Program-made: the position numbers and the translations under genes | In this document: positions 19,602-28,957 of the stretch, one piece after another | Position numbering within the stretch: the stretch's first letter is position 1 | Layout: each line of letters opens with the position of its first letter | The notes under the pieces: model-generated | Databases searched by the model: none | What the model was told of the DNA's origin: nothing | Seen by the model: the letters and a program-made list of their open reading frames with translations, nothing else | Assembly: GCF_004347735.1 (NCBI RefSeq) | Contig: NZ_SLTI01000063.1 | Coordinates: forward strand, 62,001 to 126,000 | Reading direction: 5' to 3' | Length of the DNA stretch: 64,000 nt | DNA from: Sulfuricurvum sp. IAE1 | GTDB taxonomy: Bacteria; Campylobacterota; Campylobacteria; Campylobacterales; Sulfurimonadaceae

Positions 19602-20303
19602 TTGTTACTCTCGCGAGGGCTGGCGGCCCTCACCCTCATCCTTTTTTCCGCACTTTCTCTCCATGCAGAATTCTTATATAAAGATGATGTTGTCAAAAAT
19701 CCGGCATTTAGCGAACAGATCAACGCGATCGGCACGGAGCTAAAAGCCAAAACGGGCGTTTCGCTCTACCTTGTCATGGTTCGTGACCTCGACGGCAACC
19801 AGAGCATCGCCGACTTCGAAAAGCAGCTGGCCCGGGAAATCAAAGAGCCCGCCGTCATCATGACTTTTATCGAGCTGGAACAAAAAGTCGATATCCTGGC
19901 GCGTCCCGTCTCTTTATATGAGCATTTTAACAAACAGCAGGTCCTCAGTCCCAACGCAACGTTTATCGGTGCGGTGGTGAGCGCGGTGATGTTCGCCCGC
20001 AGCTACGACGAAGCCAAAGAGCTGATAGCCAACCGCGGCGGTACGATCCTCCCGATCCTGGCCGAAAAAGCCAAAGGGGACGATATCGTCTCAAAATACT
20101 CGGTTGCCATGTACAACGGCTATGCCGACGTCGCCGAGCAGATTGCCGCGCATCAGGGGGTGAGCCTCAGCTCATCCGCCGGAAGCGGCAGCAAAAATTT
20201 CATCGATATTTTACGCGTCATTTTTTACGGTATCATTCTTTACGCAATTATCCTCTATATTCGGGGAAAATATTTTCGTAAAGAAGGTAAAAAGGATGAA
20301 TAA
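19602..20303 (+). CDS. Periplasmic TPM-like membrane-anchored protein of the cco cluster
   Basis: 233 residues from a TTG start (AAAGGG upstream). Signal peptide (LLSRGLAALTLILFSALSLHA), a periplasmic domain of about 130 residues whose pattern (LKAKTGVSLYLVMVRDLDG, SIADFEKQLAREI, VDILARPV) resembles the TPM domain, and one C-terminal membrane helix (about 203-222). TPM proteins act in photosystem repair and as phosphatases or chaperones elsewhere; here its place between cco genes and fixH suggests help in oxidase maturation (inference). It overlaps fixH by 8 bases. Confidence 0.6.
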   Translation: MLLSRGLAALTLILFSALSLHAEFLYKDDVVKNPAFSEQINAIGTELKAKTGVSLYLVMVRDLDGNQSIADFEKQLAREIKEPAVIMTFIELEQKVDILARPVSLYEHFNKQQVLSPNATFIGAVVSAVMFARSYDEAKELIANRGGTILPILAEKAKGDDIVSKYSVAMYNGYADVAEQIAAHQGVSLSSSAGSGSKNFIDILRVIFYGIILYAIILYIRGKYFRKEGKKDE

Positions 20304-20802
20304 AGACGCCGGCCGTAAATGGCCGATTATTATCGCCCTCTCCATGGTCGGCATCGTCGCCGCCTGTGTCGTGACGATCAAAGTCGCTTTGAACAATCCG
20401 GTTCAGATGTCAGACTACGGTCTTCAGGGATACCATGATTACGACGCGAACGTCAACAAGATCATCGAAGCGAAAATCGCATTTGACCGCAAATACGATA
20501 TAGCGTTCCTGACGCCGAAAATCGATGAGAAAGGGACGGTGATCGCTTACCGCGTGAGCGACAAATCGGGTAAGCCGGTCGAGAACGCAACAATCGAAGC
20601 GGTTTTGACGCGTCCGGATACGAGAGAGTTCGATATCACCCTCTCTCCTGAAGCACCAAAAGACGGGAACTACACGTTTAAAGCGGTTGATCTGCCCAAA
20701 CCGGGCCGCTGGGACATTCTGGCCAAAGTCAGCGTCGGCGGCGATACCCGCTATTACAACCTCAAAGCCGATACCCGAAACCCCAGCACGTTCGAATTTT
20801 AA
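20296..20802 (+). CDS. FixH-like cbb3 oxidase maturation protein
   Basis: 168 residues. One N-terminal membrane helix (about 9-30) and a periplasmic beta-rich domain beginning NPVQMSDYGLQGYHDYDANVN; the pairing of YDANVNKIIEA with later VSDKSGKPVENATIEAVLTRP is typical of FixH. FixH (CcoH) helps assemble the cbb3 oxidase, with FixG and the copper pump FixI usually close by; those are not in this window. It ends 2 bases before addB. Confidence 0.82.
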   Translation: MNKDAGRKWPIIIALSMVGIVAACVVTIKVALNNPVQMSDYGLQGYHDYDANVNKIIEAKIAFDRKYDIAFLTPKIDEKGTVIAYRVSDKSGKPVENATIEAVLTRPDTREFDITLSPEAPKDGNYTFKAVDLPKPGRWDILAKVSVGGDTRYYNLKADTRNPSTFEF

Positions 20803-20804
20803 CG

Positions 20805-23156
20805 ATGTTCTCCCGAGAGTGCGTCGTTTACCCCACCTCCCGATGCATCCGTAACGCGCTGGAATCGGCGAGCGAGGGGATGCTTCCCCGCCACATGAGC
20901 ATGGGGGAGTTTCTGGGCCGATGCAGCATTGCTCCGGGGCGGATCGTTCCCGATGAAGATCTCCGGCTGCTCGCACTGCACGAAGCGAGCGACTTCAAAG
21001 CGTTCGCATCCTTAGAGATCGAACGCAGCTTCTTTAGTTTTATCCAGAACGCACAGTATATTTTCCGCTTTTTCGAAGAGCTCGCCTCCGAGCAGGTCAG
21101 CGTCGATACTCTCCGCGACGTCGACGTTTACGGTGAATACGAAGAACACATCGCCATATTGATCCGTCTGCGTGAGCGTTACCGTGAAATCTGCGAGCGA
21201 AAGGGCTGGGCGGACCCCATATTCGCCGTTGAGACGATGGATGTCGACACGGCATTTCTGAGCCATTTCGATTCGGTGCGCATCGAGGTGGAAGGTTACC
21301 TGAGCCGGCGGGAGATCGATATCCTCAGAGAATGTGCCCGTACGGTCGAGCTTCAGATCGTCTACAACGCGACCCCTTATAATCGTAAAATGAGCTCGCG
21401 TCTTGCCGAAATGGGATTCGATATCTCCGAGGGGAAACATTACCGTCTCTCGCTCAGCCAAAACCGCGTTCTCGAGGAATCAGAACTGCGCCAAAACCGT
21501 GCGCTCGTATGCGATACTTTCCAAAGCCGCCTCGCGCAGGCGGGATACATCAAGGCAACGGTGGAATCGTTCGTCCTTGAGGGGATCGCACCCGAGAATA
21601 TCGCCGTCGTGCTGCCTGATGAGTCGTTTGCGCCGATGCTCGGCGCGTTCAACGATGAAGGGAATTTCAACTTCGCGATGGGAAGAAGTTTCGAGACTGC
21701 CGAAGCGTACCGCGACGTTGAGAGCATTATGCTTTATCTTGATGAGCCAAACGTCTTGAACCGGGCACGGATGCGCCATGTCGGTGCCGATCGGATCGAA
21801 TGGCTCAAAACGCGCTGCCCGAAACCTTTTGCGATGGAAGAGCTCGAGGTGCTGTGGGAGATGGTGTCGGAAGACAAAAACGATGATGCGGCCCGGGAGA
21901 TCATTCAGGAGGAACTGCGCCGCTTTTCCCATTTGGCGCCGGTGCTGGAGAACCTCGATTTTAAAAGTGTGCTGCGCATTTTCATGAACCGGCTGCGTAA
22001 CCGCACGTTTGATGACGTACGTGGGGGAAAGGTGACGGTCATGGGGCTGCTGGAGACACGCGGAAGTACCTTTGAGGGGGTTGTCGTCGTCGATTTCAAC
22101 GAGGGGTATGTCCCCCACAAGAGCGACAAAGATCTCTTTTTGAACACCCAGACCCGCAAATTTGCCGGGCTGCCGACCTCGGGTGATCGGGAATCGCTTC
22201 AGAAGCATTATTACGCGATGCTTTTTAACCGGGCAAAGCGGGTTGCGATCGCATGCGTCCAGAATGCCGATTCGGTCCCTTCGCGATTTTTGCTGCAGAT
22301 GAAGATACCGTTGCGAAGCGCGCAGTATCGGTACGAAGAGGCGCTTTTTCCGCCGTTTTCACCTAAAGAGCGCCTCCGATCCTCGTATGCGGGGGAATAC
22401 GATTTTACCGCCCACCCCCTTTCGGCCAGTTCGCTCAAGAGTTTCCTCACCTGCCGAAGGCAGTTTTATTACCGTTATGTCCTTCACCTCGTTCCCCACG
22501 AACTGCCGCGCGATCTTTCGGAAGAACGCGATATCGGCAACGTCCTGCACGCGTCGCTCGAAGCGCTCTATCGCGGGCGTGACGCCTACCGAACCCCCGC
22601 GGAGATCAAGAAAGCCCTCGAAGCGTTATGGGGGGAGCATGTCGGCGACGATGCGTTGCAGCGCCATATGAAGCGGCTGTGGCTTGAAAAGCTCGAGACG
22701 TTTTACCGTTCCGAAATCCGCCGTTTCGAAGAGGGGTGGCGGGTTGCGTACCGCGAAAAAGAGCTTTCGACGACGATCGAGGGGATCACCCTTGTCGGAA
22801 GGGTCGATCGGATCGACATGCGTGAAGGGGCTTTCGAAGTGATCGATTACAAAAGCGGCAGCTATCCCGATGTCGACCGCGAGCCCAGAGAGGAGGATAC
22901 CGATTACCAGCTCAGCGTCTACGCCTTTTTGGCCGCCACGCTCGGGGAAGTGCAGGGATGCGGCTATTATGACCTTGGGCGCGGCGAGCTGTTCCGGGAG
23001 CGTTTTCTGGAGGCCAAAAACGCCCGGCTGCGGGAGATCATGAAAACCCTGGCGGAGGGGAAAACGTGGGACTGGGAGATGTGCGAGGATCTGAGCCGCT
23101 GCCGCAACTGCGCCTACGTCTATCTGTGCAACCGGGAGGCGATGCGTGGCGTTTGA
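20805..23156 (+). CDS. addB: AddB-like PD-(D/E)XK nuclease / inactivated helicase subunit
   Basis: 783 residues. The N-terminal two thirds are helicase-like without a recognisable Walker A, as in AddB of Campylobacterota. The C-terminal nuclease has LKSFLTCRRQFYYRYVL (first Fe-S Cys), GRVDRIDM and FEVIDYKSGSY (catalytic D and ExK-type DYK), and ends with CRNCAYVYLC, so four cysteines can hold a 4Fe-4S cluster as in AddB and Cas4. With AddA it processes double-strand ends for RecA loading. It ends inside the addA start (11-base overlap). Confidence 0.87.
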   Translation: MFSRECVVYPTSRCIRNALESASEGMLPRHMSMGEFLGRCSIAPGRIVPDEDLRLLALHEASDFKAFASLEIERSFFSFIQNAQYIFRFFEELASEQVSVDTLRDVDVYGEYEEHIAILIRLRERYREICERKGWADPIFAVETMDVDTAFLSHFDSVRIEVEGYLSRREIDILRECARTVELQIVYNATPYNRKMSSRLAEMGFDISEGKHYRLSLSQNRVLEESELRQNRALVCDTFQSRLAQAGYIKATVESFVLEGIAPENIAVVLPDESFAPMLGAFNDEGNFNFAMGRSFETAEAYRDVESIMLYLDEPNVLNRARMRHVGADRIEWLKTRCPKPFAMEELEVLWEMVSEDKNDDAAREIIQEELRRFSHLAPVLENLDFKSVLRIFMNRLRNRTFDDVRGGKVTVMGLLETRGSTFEGVVVVDFNEGYVPHKSDKDLFLNTQTRKFAGLPTSGDRESLQKHYYAMLFNRAKRVAIACVQNADSVPSRFLLQMKIPLRSAQYRYEEALFPPFSPKERLRSSYAGEYDFTAHPLSASSLKSFLTCRRQFYYRYVLHLVPHELPRDLSEERDIGNVLHASLEALYRGRDAYRTPAEIKKALEALWGEHVGDDALQRHMKRLWLEKLETFYRSEIRRFEEGWRVAYREKELSTTIEGITLVGRVDRIDMREGAFEVIDYKSGSYPDVDREPREEDTDYQLSVYAFLAATLGEVQGCGYYDLGRGELFRERFLEAKNARLREIMKTLAEGKTWDWEMCEDLSRCRNCAYVYLCNREAMRGV

Positions 23157-25848
23157 ACCCTTTTTGGCGTACGAAGCGAGCGCGGGGAGCGGCAAGACCT
23201 TCAACCTGGTCGTACGTTACCTGAGTCTGCTGTTTTTGGGAGAAGACCCAAGAACGATCGTCGCCCTGACCTTTACGAACAAGGCGGCCAACGAGATGCT
23301 CGAGCGGATGGTGCAGACCCTTGAGCATCTGCACGAGAGGGGGGAATTACAGGCGATCGCCGACGTGTGCGGCATCTCGGCCGACGAGATCCTCGCTCGG
23401 CGGCCTGACGTGCTGCGCCGTTTTTTGCACGCCGACGTACAGATTTCGACCATTGACAAGTTTTTCGGGCGGATTTTGCGCAAATTCGCCCTCAATGCCG
23501 GAATCATGCCGACGTTCAAGACAACCCAGAACCATCATGAAGTACGGCTTTTGGAACGTTTTTTGAACGAAGTGGAAGTGGCCCGTTCCACCCCGGCGCT
23601 GGTGCATCTGTCGATTTTGAGCGAAAAACGGCTGGGTGCACTTTTTGCGCTTCTCTCGCAGCTTTACGCAAAGCACAAGGAGTTCGACCTGAATGCCTAC
23701 GCCGGCGTCGAAGCGGGGGAAGAGAGGAGCGCGCAGATCATGGAGTACGCCTTCGCCCTGCGTTCGATGCTGATCGCCAAACCCCTGAGCGATCGTTCCC
23801 GTGCCACGATGGAGTTTAGCGACCTGGCGTCGTTACTGGAGAAGACGTGGGTCTTCAAAGAAACTCTCGAATACTGGGATTTCAAAAAACATTACGAACC
23901 GGCGATGGACGATCTCCTCCGCAAGCTCCAGTCGGCTCTTCAAGAGCATTTCCGACGGCGCGAAGCGCTCTATTTCAAAGAGCTTTTCACCCTTTTGAAG
24001 CTCTATATCAAAAGCCGCCGTGCGATTGCGCTGCAAAGCAACGAGCTTTCGTTCGACGACATCACGCTTAATGTCCATACCCTTCTACGTGAAAAGCTGG
24101 AGAGCGAATTTCTCTATTTCCGCCTGGATGCGCACCTCAAGCACCTGCTGCTCGACGAATTTCAAGATACCAGCGTGATCCAGTTCGATATTCTCCGCCC
24201 GCTGATCGAGGAGCTGCGTGCCGGGGCCGGGGTGAAGGAAGGGGGGAGTTTCTTCTTCGTCGGCGACGTCAAACAGTCGATTTACCGTTTTCGCGGCGGT
24301 GTGAGCGCATTGTTTCACCGGGTCGCGGAGCTCTTTGACGTCCGGATCGAGCCGTTGCGGGTCAATTACCGCTCGCGGAGCACGATCGTCGAATTCGTGA
24401 ACCGGACGTTTGCGGAGAAAATAGCGGGATACACCCCTCAGCAAAGCCCTGAAAAGCTCTCGGGCGGATACGTGGAGACGCTCGTGAGCGCCGATCCGCT
24501 CGAATCGCTTCGCGGCTGTGTGGAGCGGCTGATCGATAACGGATCCGCACCCGAAGAGATCGCCGTCCTAACCGTTACCAATAACGACGGGGGGGCGGTG
24601 GAAGAGTATCTGTCGCAGCGGGGCTACGAGGTGGTCACCGAAACGACGGCAAAGCTGATTTCGCAGCGAAGCGTGCGCGCGATTATCGAGTATCTGCGCT
24701 ACTGCTATTTCGATGCACCGATTTACCGCTTTAACGCGGCCGCGCTTCTGGGGGCGGATCCTGAGGAACTGCAGCGTATTCTTCCCGTCGATCCGGTGGA
24801 AGCGGCGATCGCGTTTGTGCGCCGTTACGAAATTGCCGACAAAAGCGCATTGATGTTCATCGAGGCGTTGCGGGGGTATCGCGATTTTGAAGAAGCGGTG
24901 TTCGAAGTCGATCGGCTCGAAACCGCTTCGCCGCAAAGCGATCTGCGGGGGATACGGATCATGACCGTCCACAAATCCAAGGGGCTGGAATTCGAGCACG
25001 TGATCGTCCTAGATCAGCTGGGGCGTCCACGCGCGAAAAACGATTCCATCGTTTACGAATACGACGGTGCGACGCTGGTCGGGCTGCATTACCGGATCAA
25101 AGAGCGCGAAAAGCTCGACCCACGTTACGCGCTCGCACTCGAAAAAGAGAAAAAAGCGGCCGAAGAGGACCGTCTCAACGCTCTTTACGTGGCACTCACC
25201 CGTGCCGTCGAATCGCTCCATGTCATCGCCAAGGAAAAAGGGTCGTGGTTCGAACCCCTCGGAGTGGTTCCGGCGCAATGGGGGGAACTGCGGCGGCGCG
25301 AAACCGCCGCCAAGACGCCGCAGTCGCCGGGGAACCTTTCGTATCGGGGAACGCGGTTCGGCACGCAGGAAGAGGCTGCCTCTCTCCCCCGCGAAGAGGC
25401 CTATGATTACGATGCCGCGCAGTTTGGAACGGCGCTGCATTATACCCTAGAGATGCTGGGGAGTTTTTCGGCCGATGCCCTTGCCGACGCGCTGGAATCG
25501 GCCCGGAACCGTTACGGCGCGATGCTGCGTCCCGGAGCGATCGAGGAGATCGCTCAAAGGGCCCGAAGGCTGCTGGACGATCCGTTTTTTCTTCGAATCA
25601 CGCAAGGACAAGTGCGTAAGGAACAGACGTTACGCCATCGCGGCGCGATTCACGTGATCGATCTGCTGATCCGTAACGATGAGGGATGGATCATCGTTGA
25701 CTACAAATCGGGGCGCGAGGAGGAGGGGAAATACCGCGCCCAGGTTCTCCGGTACGCCGAAGCGGTCGCTGCGGCGACGAACGAAAAGGTCCGCGGCTAT
25801 CTGTGTTATCTCCTTGCCGAAGGGATCGAATGGGAAAAGTGCTTATAA
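23146..25848 (+). CDS. addA: AddA-like UvrD-family helicase/nuclease
   Basis: 900 residues from GTG at 23146. Helicase motifs: Walker A ASAGSGKT (11-18), TFTNKAANEM, TIDKFF, Walker B LLLDEFQDTS, VGDVKQSIYRFRGG, VNYRSR, and MTVHKSKGLEFEHVIVLDQ. The C-terminal PD-(D/E)XK nuclease is marked by GTALHYTLEM, VIDLLIRND and IIVDYKSGRE. Together with AddB it resects double-strand breaks and degrades linear DNA. The order cco-fixH-addB-addA-rplM matches, from memory, Cj1482c-Cj1481c and their neighbours in C. jejuni. Confidence 0.92.
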   Translation: MAFEPFLAYEASAGSGKTFNLVVRYLSLLFLGEDPRTIVALTFTNKAANEMLERMVQTLEHLHERGELQAIADVCGISADEILARRPDVLRRFLHADVQISTIDKFFGRILRKFALNAGIMPTFKTTQNHHEVRLLERFLNEVEVARSTPALVHLSILSEKRLGALFALLSQLYAKHKEFDLNAYAGVEAGEERSAQIMEYAFALRSMLIAKPLSDRSRATMEFSDLASLLEKTWVFKETLEYWDFKKHYEPAMDDLLRKLQSALQEHFRRREALYFKELFTLLKLYIKSRRAIALQSNELSFDDITLNVHTLLREKLESEFLYFRLDAHLKHLLLDEFQDTSVIQFDILRPLIEELRAGAGVKEGGSFFFVGDVKQSIYRFRGGVSALFHRVAELFDVRIEPLRVNYRSRSTIVEFVNRTFAEKIAGYTPQQSPEKLSGGYVETLVSADPLESLRGCVERLIDNGSAPEEIAVLTVTNNDGGAVEEYLSQRGYEVVTETTAKLISQRSVRAIIEYLRYCYFDAPIYRFNAAALLGADPEELQRILPVDPVEAAIAFVRRYEIADKSALMFIEALRGYRDFEEAVFEVDRLETASPQSDLRGIRIMTVHKSKGLEFEHVIVLDQLGRPRAKNDSIVYEYDGATLVGLHYRIKEREKLDPRYALALEKEKKAAEEDRLNALYVALTRAVESLHVIAKEKGSWFEPLGVVPAQWGELRRRETAAKTPQSPGNLSYRGTRFGTQEEAASLPREEAYDYDAAQFGTALHYTLEMLGSFSADALADALESARNRYGAMLRPGAIEEIAQRARRLLDDPFFLRITQGQVRKEQTLRHRGAIHVIDLLIRNDEGWIIVDYKSGREEEGKYRAQVLRYAEAVAAATNEKVRGYLCYLLAEGIEWEKCL

Positions 25849-25874
25849 AAAACTTAATTTAAGCTGTTTATAAG
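25842..25874. repeat. Inverted repeat over the addA stop codon
   Basis: CTTATAAA (25842-25849) and TTTATAAG (25867-25874) form perfect 8-base arms, and the interior contains a second small palindrome, CTTAATTTAAG. It covers the addA stop and ends 10 bases before the rplM -10. It may end addA transcripts or be a regulatory site for the ribosomal operon. Confidence 0.5.
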
Positions 25875-25884
25875 ACTAAGCAGG

Positions 25885-25890
25885 TACAAT
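25885..25890 (+). promoter_or_regulatory. -10 element of rplM-rpsI
   Basis: TACAAT, 40 bases before rplM; a strong AAAAGGAGGC follows at about 25915. Confidence 0.5.
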
Positions 25891-25929
25891 TGCGCCACTA
25901 TTTATAGAGACTTTAAAAGGAGGCTCGTG

Positions 25930-26352
25930 ATGAAATTTACAAAAATTGCCACACCAGAGCAAATCGAGCGTAAATGGGTTTTGATCGATGCGGAAGGGAA
26001 AACGTTCGGTCGTCTGATGACAGAAATCGCTACCCGTCTTCGCGGAAAAGACAAACCTTATTTCACCCCAAACGTTGACTGCGGCGACTTCGTCGTCGTC
26101 ATCAACGCGTCTAAAGCGGTAATCAACGGTAACGGCAAAAACGCGACCAAAACATACCACCGCCACACCGGTTACTTCGGTAACGTAAAAAGCGAAAAGT
26201 TCGTCGAACTGATCGCGACAAACCCCGAGAAAGTATTCAAACTCGCGGCTCGCGGCATGCTTCCAAAAACGAAACTGGGCCGCGCAATGCTCAAAAAACT
26301 CAAAGTCTATGCAGGTGGAGAACACCCACACTCTGCGCAGATCGCTAAGTAA
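25930..26352 (+). CDS. rplM: 50S ribosomal protein L13
   Basis: 140 residues. Recognisable L13 segments: WVLIDAEGKTFGRLMTEIA, LRGKDKPYFTPNVDCGDFVV, TYHRHTGYFGNVK, RGMLPKTKLGRAMLKKLKVY and the ending EHPHSAQ. ATG at 25930 is preferred to GTG three bases earlier by spacing from the ribosome-binding site. Paired with rpsI as in nearly all bacteria. Confidence 0.98.
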   Translation: MKFTKIATPEQIERKWVLIDAEGKTFGRLMTEIATRLRGKDKPYFTPNVDCGDFVVVINASKAVINGNGKNATKTYHRHTGYFGNVKSEKFVELIATNPEKVFKLAARGMLPKTKLGRAMLKKLKVYAGGEHPHSAQIAK

Positions 26353-26361
26353 GGATAAACG

Positions 26362-26751
26362 ATGGCAAAAACGTATGCAACCGGCAGAAGAAAAACTTCG
26401 ATCGCAAAAGTATGGCTTGCTCCGGGTACAGGTAAAATCACTGTAAACGGTCTTTCACTCGACGCTTGGCTCGGTGGTCTGGAAGCGAAAAAACTGCGTG
26501 TAACGCAGCCTCTTTCACTGACAAAACAGGACACATCGGTCGACATCACGGCAACTACCCTCGGCGGCGGTTTCTCAGGACAGGCCGATGCGCTTCGTCA
26601 CGGGATTTCACGTGCTCTTTGTACGTTCGATCCTTCGTTCCGTGCGATTCTCAAACCTTTCGGTATGCTTACCCGCGACTCTCGTGTCGTTGAGCGTAAG
26701 AAACCGGGTAAACGCAAAGCGCGCCGTTCTCCTCAGTTCTCGAAACGTTAA
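26362..26751 (+). CDS. rpsI: 30S ribosomal protein S9
   Basis: 129 residues ending in the invariant basic tail [22 protein letters not shown], whose final KR reaches the decoding-site t[18 protein letters not shown] and [18 protein letters not shown] are standard S9 sequence. It lies 9 bases after rplM. Confidence 0.98.
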   Translation: MAKTYATGRRKTSIAKVWLAPGTGKITVNGLSLDAWLGGLEAKKLRVTQPLSLTKQDTSVDITATTLGGGFSGQADALRHGISRALCTFDPSFRAILKPFGMLTRDSRVVERKKPGKRKARRSPQFSKR

Positions 26752-26760
26752 TCGTTTCCT

Positions 26761-26811
26761 TTCTCTCTTCGGAGAGAATCCCTCTTTCTTTCTCCTATGA
26801 TTCTCTTTTTT
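26761..26811 (+). terminator. Terminator of rplM-rpsI
   Basis: TTCTCTC-TTCG-GAGAGAA (26761-26778), a UUCG-capped stem just after rpsI. The right half GAGAAT (26774-26779) can alternatively pair with ATTCTC (26800-26805), which runs into TTTTTT. One or both should end the ribosomal transcript. Confidence 0.65.
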
Positions 26812-26910
26812 ATCCCTATTTCTTTATCAGTATAATCTTTTTCAAACACAACACAGCTGTTACGCCTGCCGATCGGTTCTTTTGATACCCGGATTGAGAA
26901 TACCGCGCGC

Positions 26911-28815
26911 TCAGCGGGCGCGGAAAAGTTTTCGGTTGTACATGTCGTCCAAGACGGTGATAAACGCCAGAAGGTCTTTTTCGAGTTCGGCGTCGTGAGC
27001 GGAGGGGTGCAGACGGCCCTGGGCGTAGCGGTAGGTTTCGGCCGCTTTGCCCGGCTGCAGTACGGCGACGCGATCCTGCGAACGCAGGGCAAAGGTATCG
27101 TTGAACATCATCAGCGAAATTTCCTGTTTCGCATCGCTGAAGACCGAGTGCCCCAACACCGGATGGGTCAGGTCGGTTCCGATCAGATCAAGCGCCGTGG
27201 CGAGGACGTCGGGCTGGGAGGAGAGTTTGTCGAAGGTCTGCGGTTTCAGCCCAGGGGCGACGATCAGGGCCGGGATATGGAACATGTTGACCGGAACGAC
27301 GTCGTCCCCGTAGACCCGGACGTTGTGGTCGGCGACGACGACGAATACCGTATTCTTGTAATAGCTCTCTTTTTTGGCGAGTTCAAAAAGCCTTCCTACG
27401 GCGAAGTCGGCGTATTTGACCGCGTTTTCGACTCCGTATTTTGGTTTGCCCGGTAGAAATTCGATTTTTCCTTCGGGGAGTTCGAAGGGGGAGTGGTTCG
27501 AACTCGAAAAGAGGACGCTGACGAATTTCTCGCCTTTGGCGGCGTGTGCTTTGAATTTTTCGTGCGCTTTCATGACGAGGTCTTCGTCGCTGACTCCCCA
27601 GGTGCTGACGAAGGTGGGATTTTTATAGTCTTTTTGCTCGATCACTTCGTCAAACCCGTTTCCGAGATACCAGCCGCGCATGTTGTCAAAGCGCCCCTCG
27701 CCCCCGTAGATGAAGCTCGATTTGTATCCCAGCGGTTTGAGAAGGGAGGCGACGGTGAAAAAGTCGCTTTGGGATTTGTTGCGTTTGACCACTTCGTCTC
27801 CCGCCACGGGGAGCCATCCCGACGTTACCCCGGCCAGTCCCCGGATACTTCGGGTTCCGTTGCTGTAGAGGTTGGTAAAGGCAAGCCCTTCACGGGAGAG
27901 TTTTTCCATGTTGGGCGTCACGGCGGCGTCCCCGCCGCAAAACCCGACGAACTGCGCCCCCATCGATTCCTGGATGAAGATCACGAGATTTTTCGGTTCG
28001 GCGGAAGGAAAGCGGGTCGGTTCGCTGCGCGTGAACGGTAGAGGCGAGCCCAGCGGGATGTTGAGACGCGATGAGACGCGGGCATAGGCATCGTTCAGGT
28101 CCATTTTGCCGTAGCGCTTGAGAATATCCTCTTCCTTGGCATAGCTTTTGTAGGCATAACCGACGCTGTAGAGGGAGTTTTTCGCGATTTCGTTGGCAAG
28201 GCGGTTGGTACTGAAGAGGGCATCGGAGATATTCGCGGGGCGGTGGCCGAAGGAGGAACGGATGCCGATGAACAGCACCAGCAGGATCGGAAAGAGCAGC
28301 AGCAGCCTCTGCCACTGCGGCGGCTGCATCGCTTCGACGAAACGTCGGGGGAAGAAGCGCACGTAAGCCCATGCGGCGAATCCCATCATCACCCCGGCGA
28401 GGGCGAGTTGCAGCGGGTACTCTTTGAGGATCATCGAGCTTACTTCCTGCGGGTATTTGAGATATTCGACGAACAGGTAGTTGGGGCGGACGTCGTACTG
28501 CGCGACGAAGGGGAACGTGGCGTTTTCGACGAACAGCGCCAGCAGGAGGAAAACAAGAACCCACCCGTCGATGAGGCGTTTGCCCCATGCCGCTCCGCGG
28601 CGGGGCATCGCGGTGAGGATCAGGGCGGGGATGACGAGGATGATCGAGACGGCCATCGTATCGAGTTTGAGACCGTAGAGGAAGCTGAGGAGTGATTCGG
28701 CGAGCGTGATGTCGCCCAGACGGTCGAAATAAAGGAGATAAAGCCCAAGCCGCCCCAGAAAAAAGAGGGCGATGAAGAGGAGGTAGAGTTTGAAGAGTTC
28801 TTTGACGATCCGCAC
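26911..28815 (-). CDS. LtaS/OpgB-like sulfatase-family phosphoglycerol transferase
   Basis: 634 residues. About five N-terminal membrane helices (to about 220), then a periplasmic alkaline-phosphatase-fold domain: VIFIQESMGAQFVGF with a metal-binding Glu, YSNGTRSIRGLAGVTSG with the catalytic Thr, FIYGGEGRFDNMRGWY, and VVVADHNVRVYG with the metal-binding Asp-His. The fold is that of lipoteichoic acid synthase, but Gram-negative members modify periplasmic glucans or other envelope glycans with phosphoglycerol or phosphoethanolamine. The substrate is unknown. Monocistronic and convergent with rpsI. Confidence 0.82.
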   Translation of the reverse strand: MRIVKELFKLYLLFIALFFLGRLGLYLLYFDRLGDITLAESLLSFLYGLKLDTMAVSIILVIPALILTAMPRRGAAWGKRLIDGWVLVFLLLALFVENATFPFVAQYDVRPNYLFVEYLKYPQEVSSMILKEYPLQLALAGVMMGFAAWAYVRFFPRRFVEAMQPPQWQRLLLLFPILLVLFIGIRSSFGHRPANISDALFSTNRLANEIAKNSLYSVGYAYKSYAKEEDILKRYGKMDLNDAYARVSSRLNIPLGSPLPFTRSEPTRFPSAEPKNLVIFIQESMGAQFVGFCGGDAAVTPNMEKLSREGLAFTNLYSNGTRSIRGLAGVTSGWLPVAGDEVVKRNKSQSDFFTVASLLKPLGYKSSFIYGGEGRFDNMRGWYLGNGFDEVIEQKDYKNPTFVSTWGVSDEDLVMKAHEKFKAHAAKGEKFVSVLFSSSNHSPFELPEGKIEFLPGKPKYGVENAVKYADFAVGRLFELAKKESYYKNTVFVVVADHNVRVYGDDVVPVNMFHIPALIVAPGLKPQTFDKLSSQPDVLATALDLIGTDLTHPVLGHSVFSDAKQEISLMMFNDTFALRSQDRVAVLQPGKAAETYRYAQGRLHPSAHDAELEKDLLAFITVLDDMYNRKLFRAR

Positions 28816-28897
28816 GTTACGATATCCTGATTTCGGTATTAAGATACAGAGTTATATCATAAAAACAGGTAATAGTTTCAAAGGGTTCCATACACCG

Positions 28898-28916
28898 TTT
28901 CTAATGATTTTCTCAT
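28898..28916 (+). promoter_or_regulatory. Direct repeat, OmpR-type operator candidate for the efflux operon
   Basis: TTTCTAAT (28898-28905) and TTTCTCAT (28909-28916) are direct repeats starting 11 bases apart, the spacing bound by dimers of OmpR/PhoB regulators. A TATGAT -10-like hexamer (28927-28932) follows. The operon encodes its own OmpR-type regulator. Confidence 0.45.
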
Positions 28917-28957
28917 AGTAAAAGCCTATGATTACGGATAAAGATCAGGAGGTTCCC

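Noticed and set aside
27493-28695. Plus-strand frames within the LtaS-like gene
   Set aside because: Shadow frames; the minus strand has the full set of transferase motifs.
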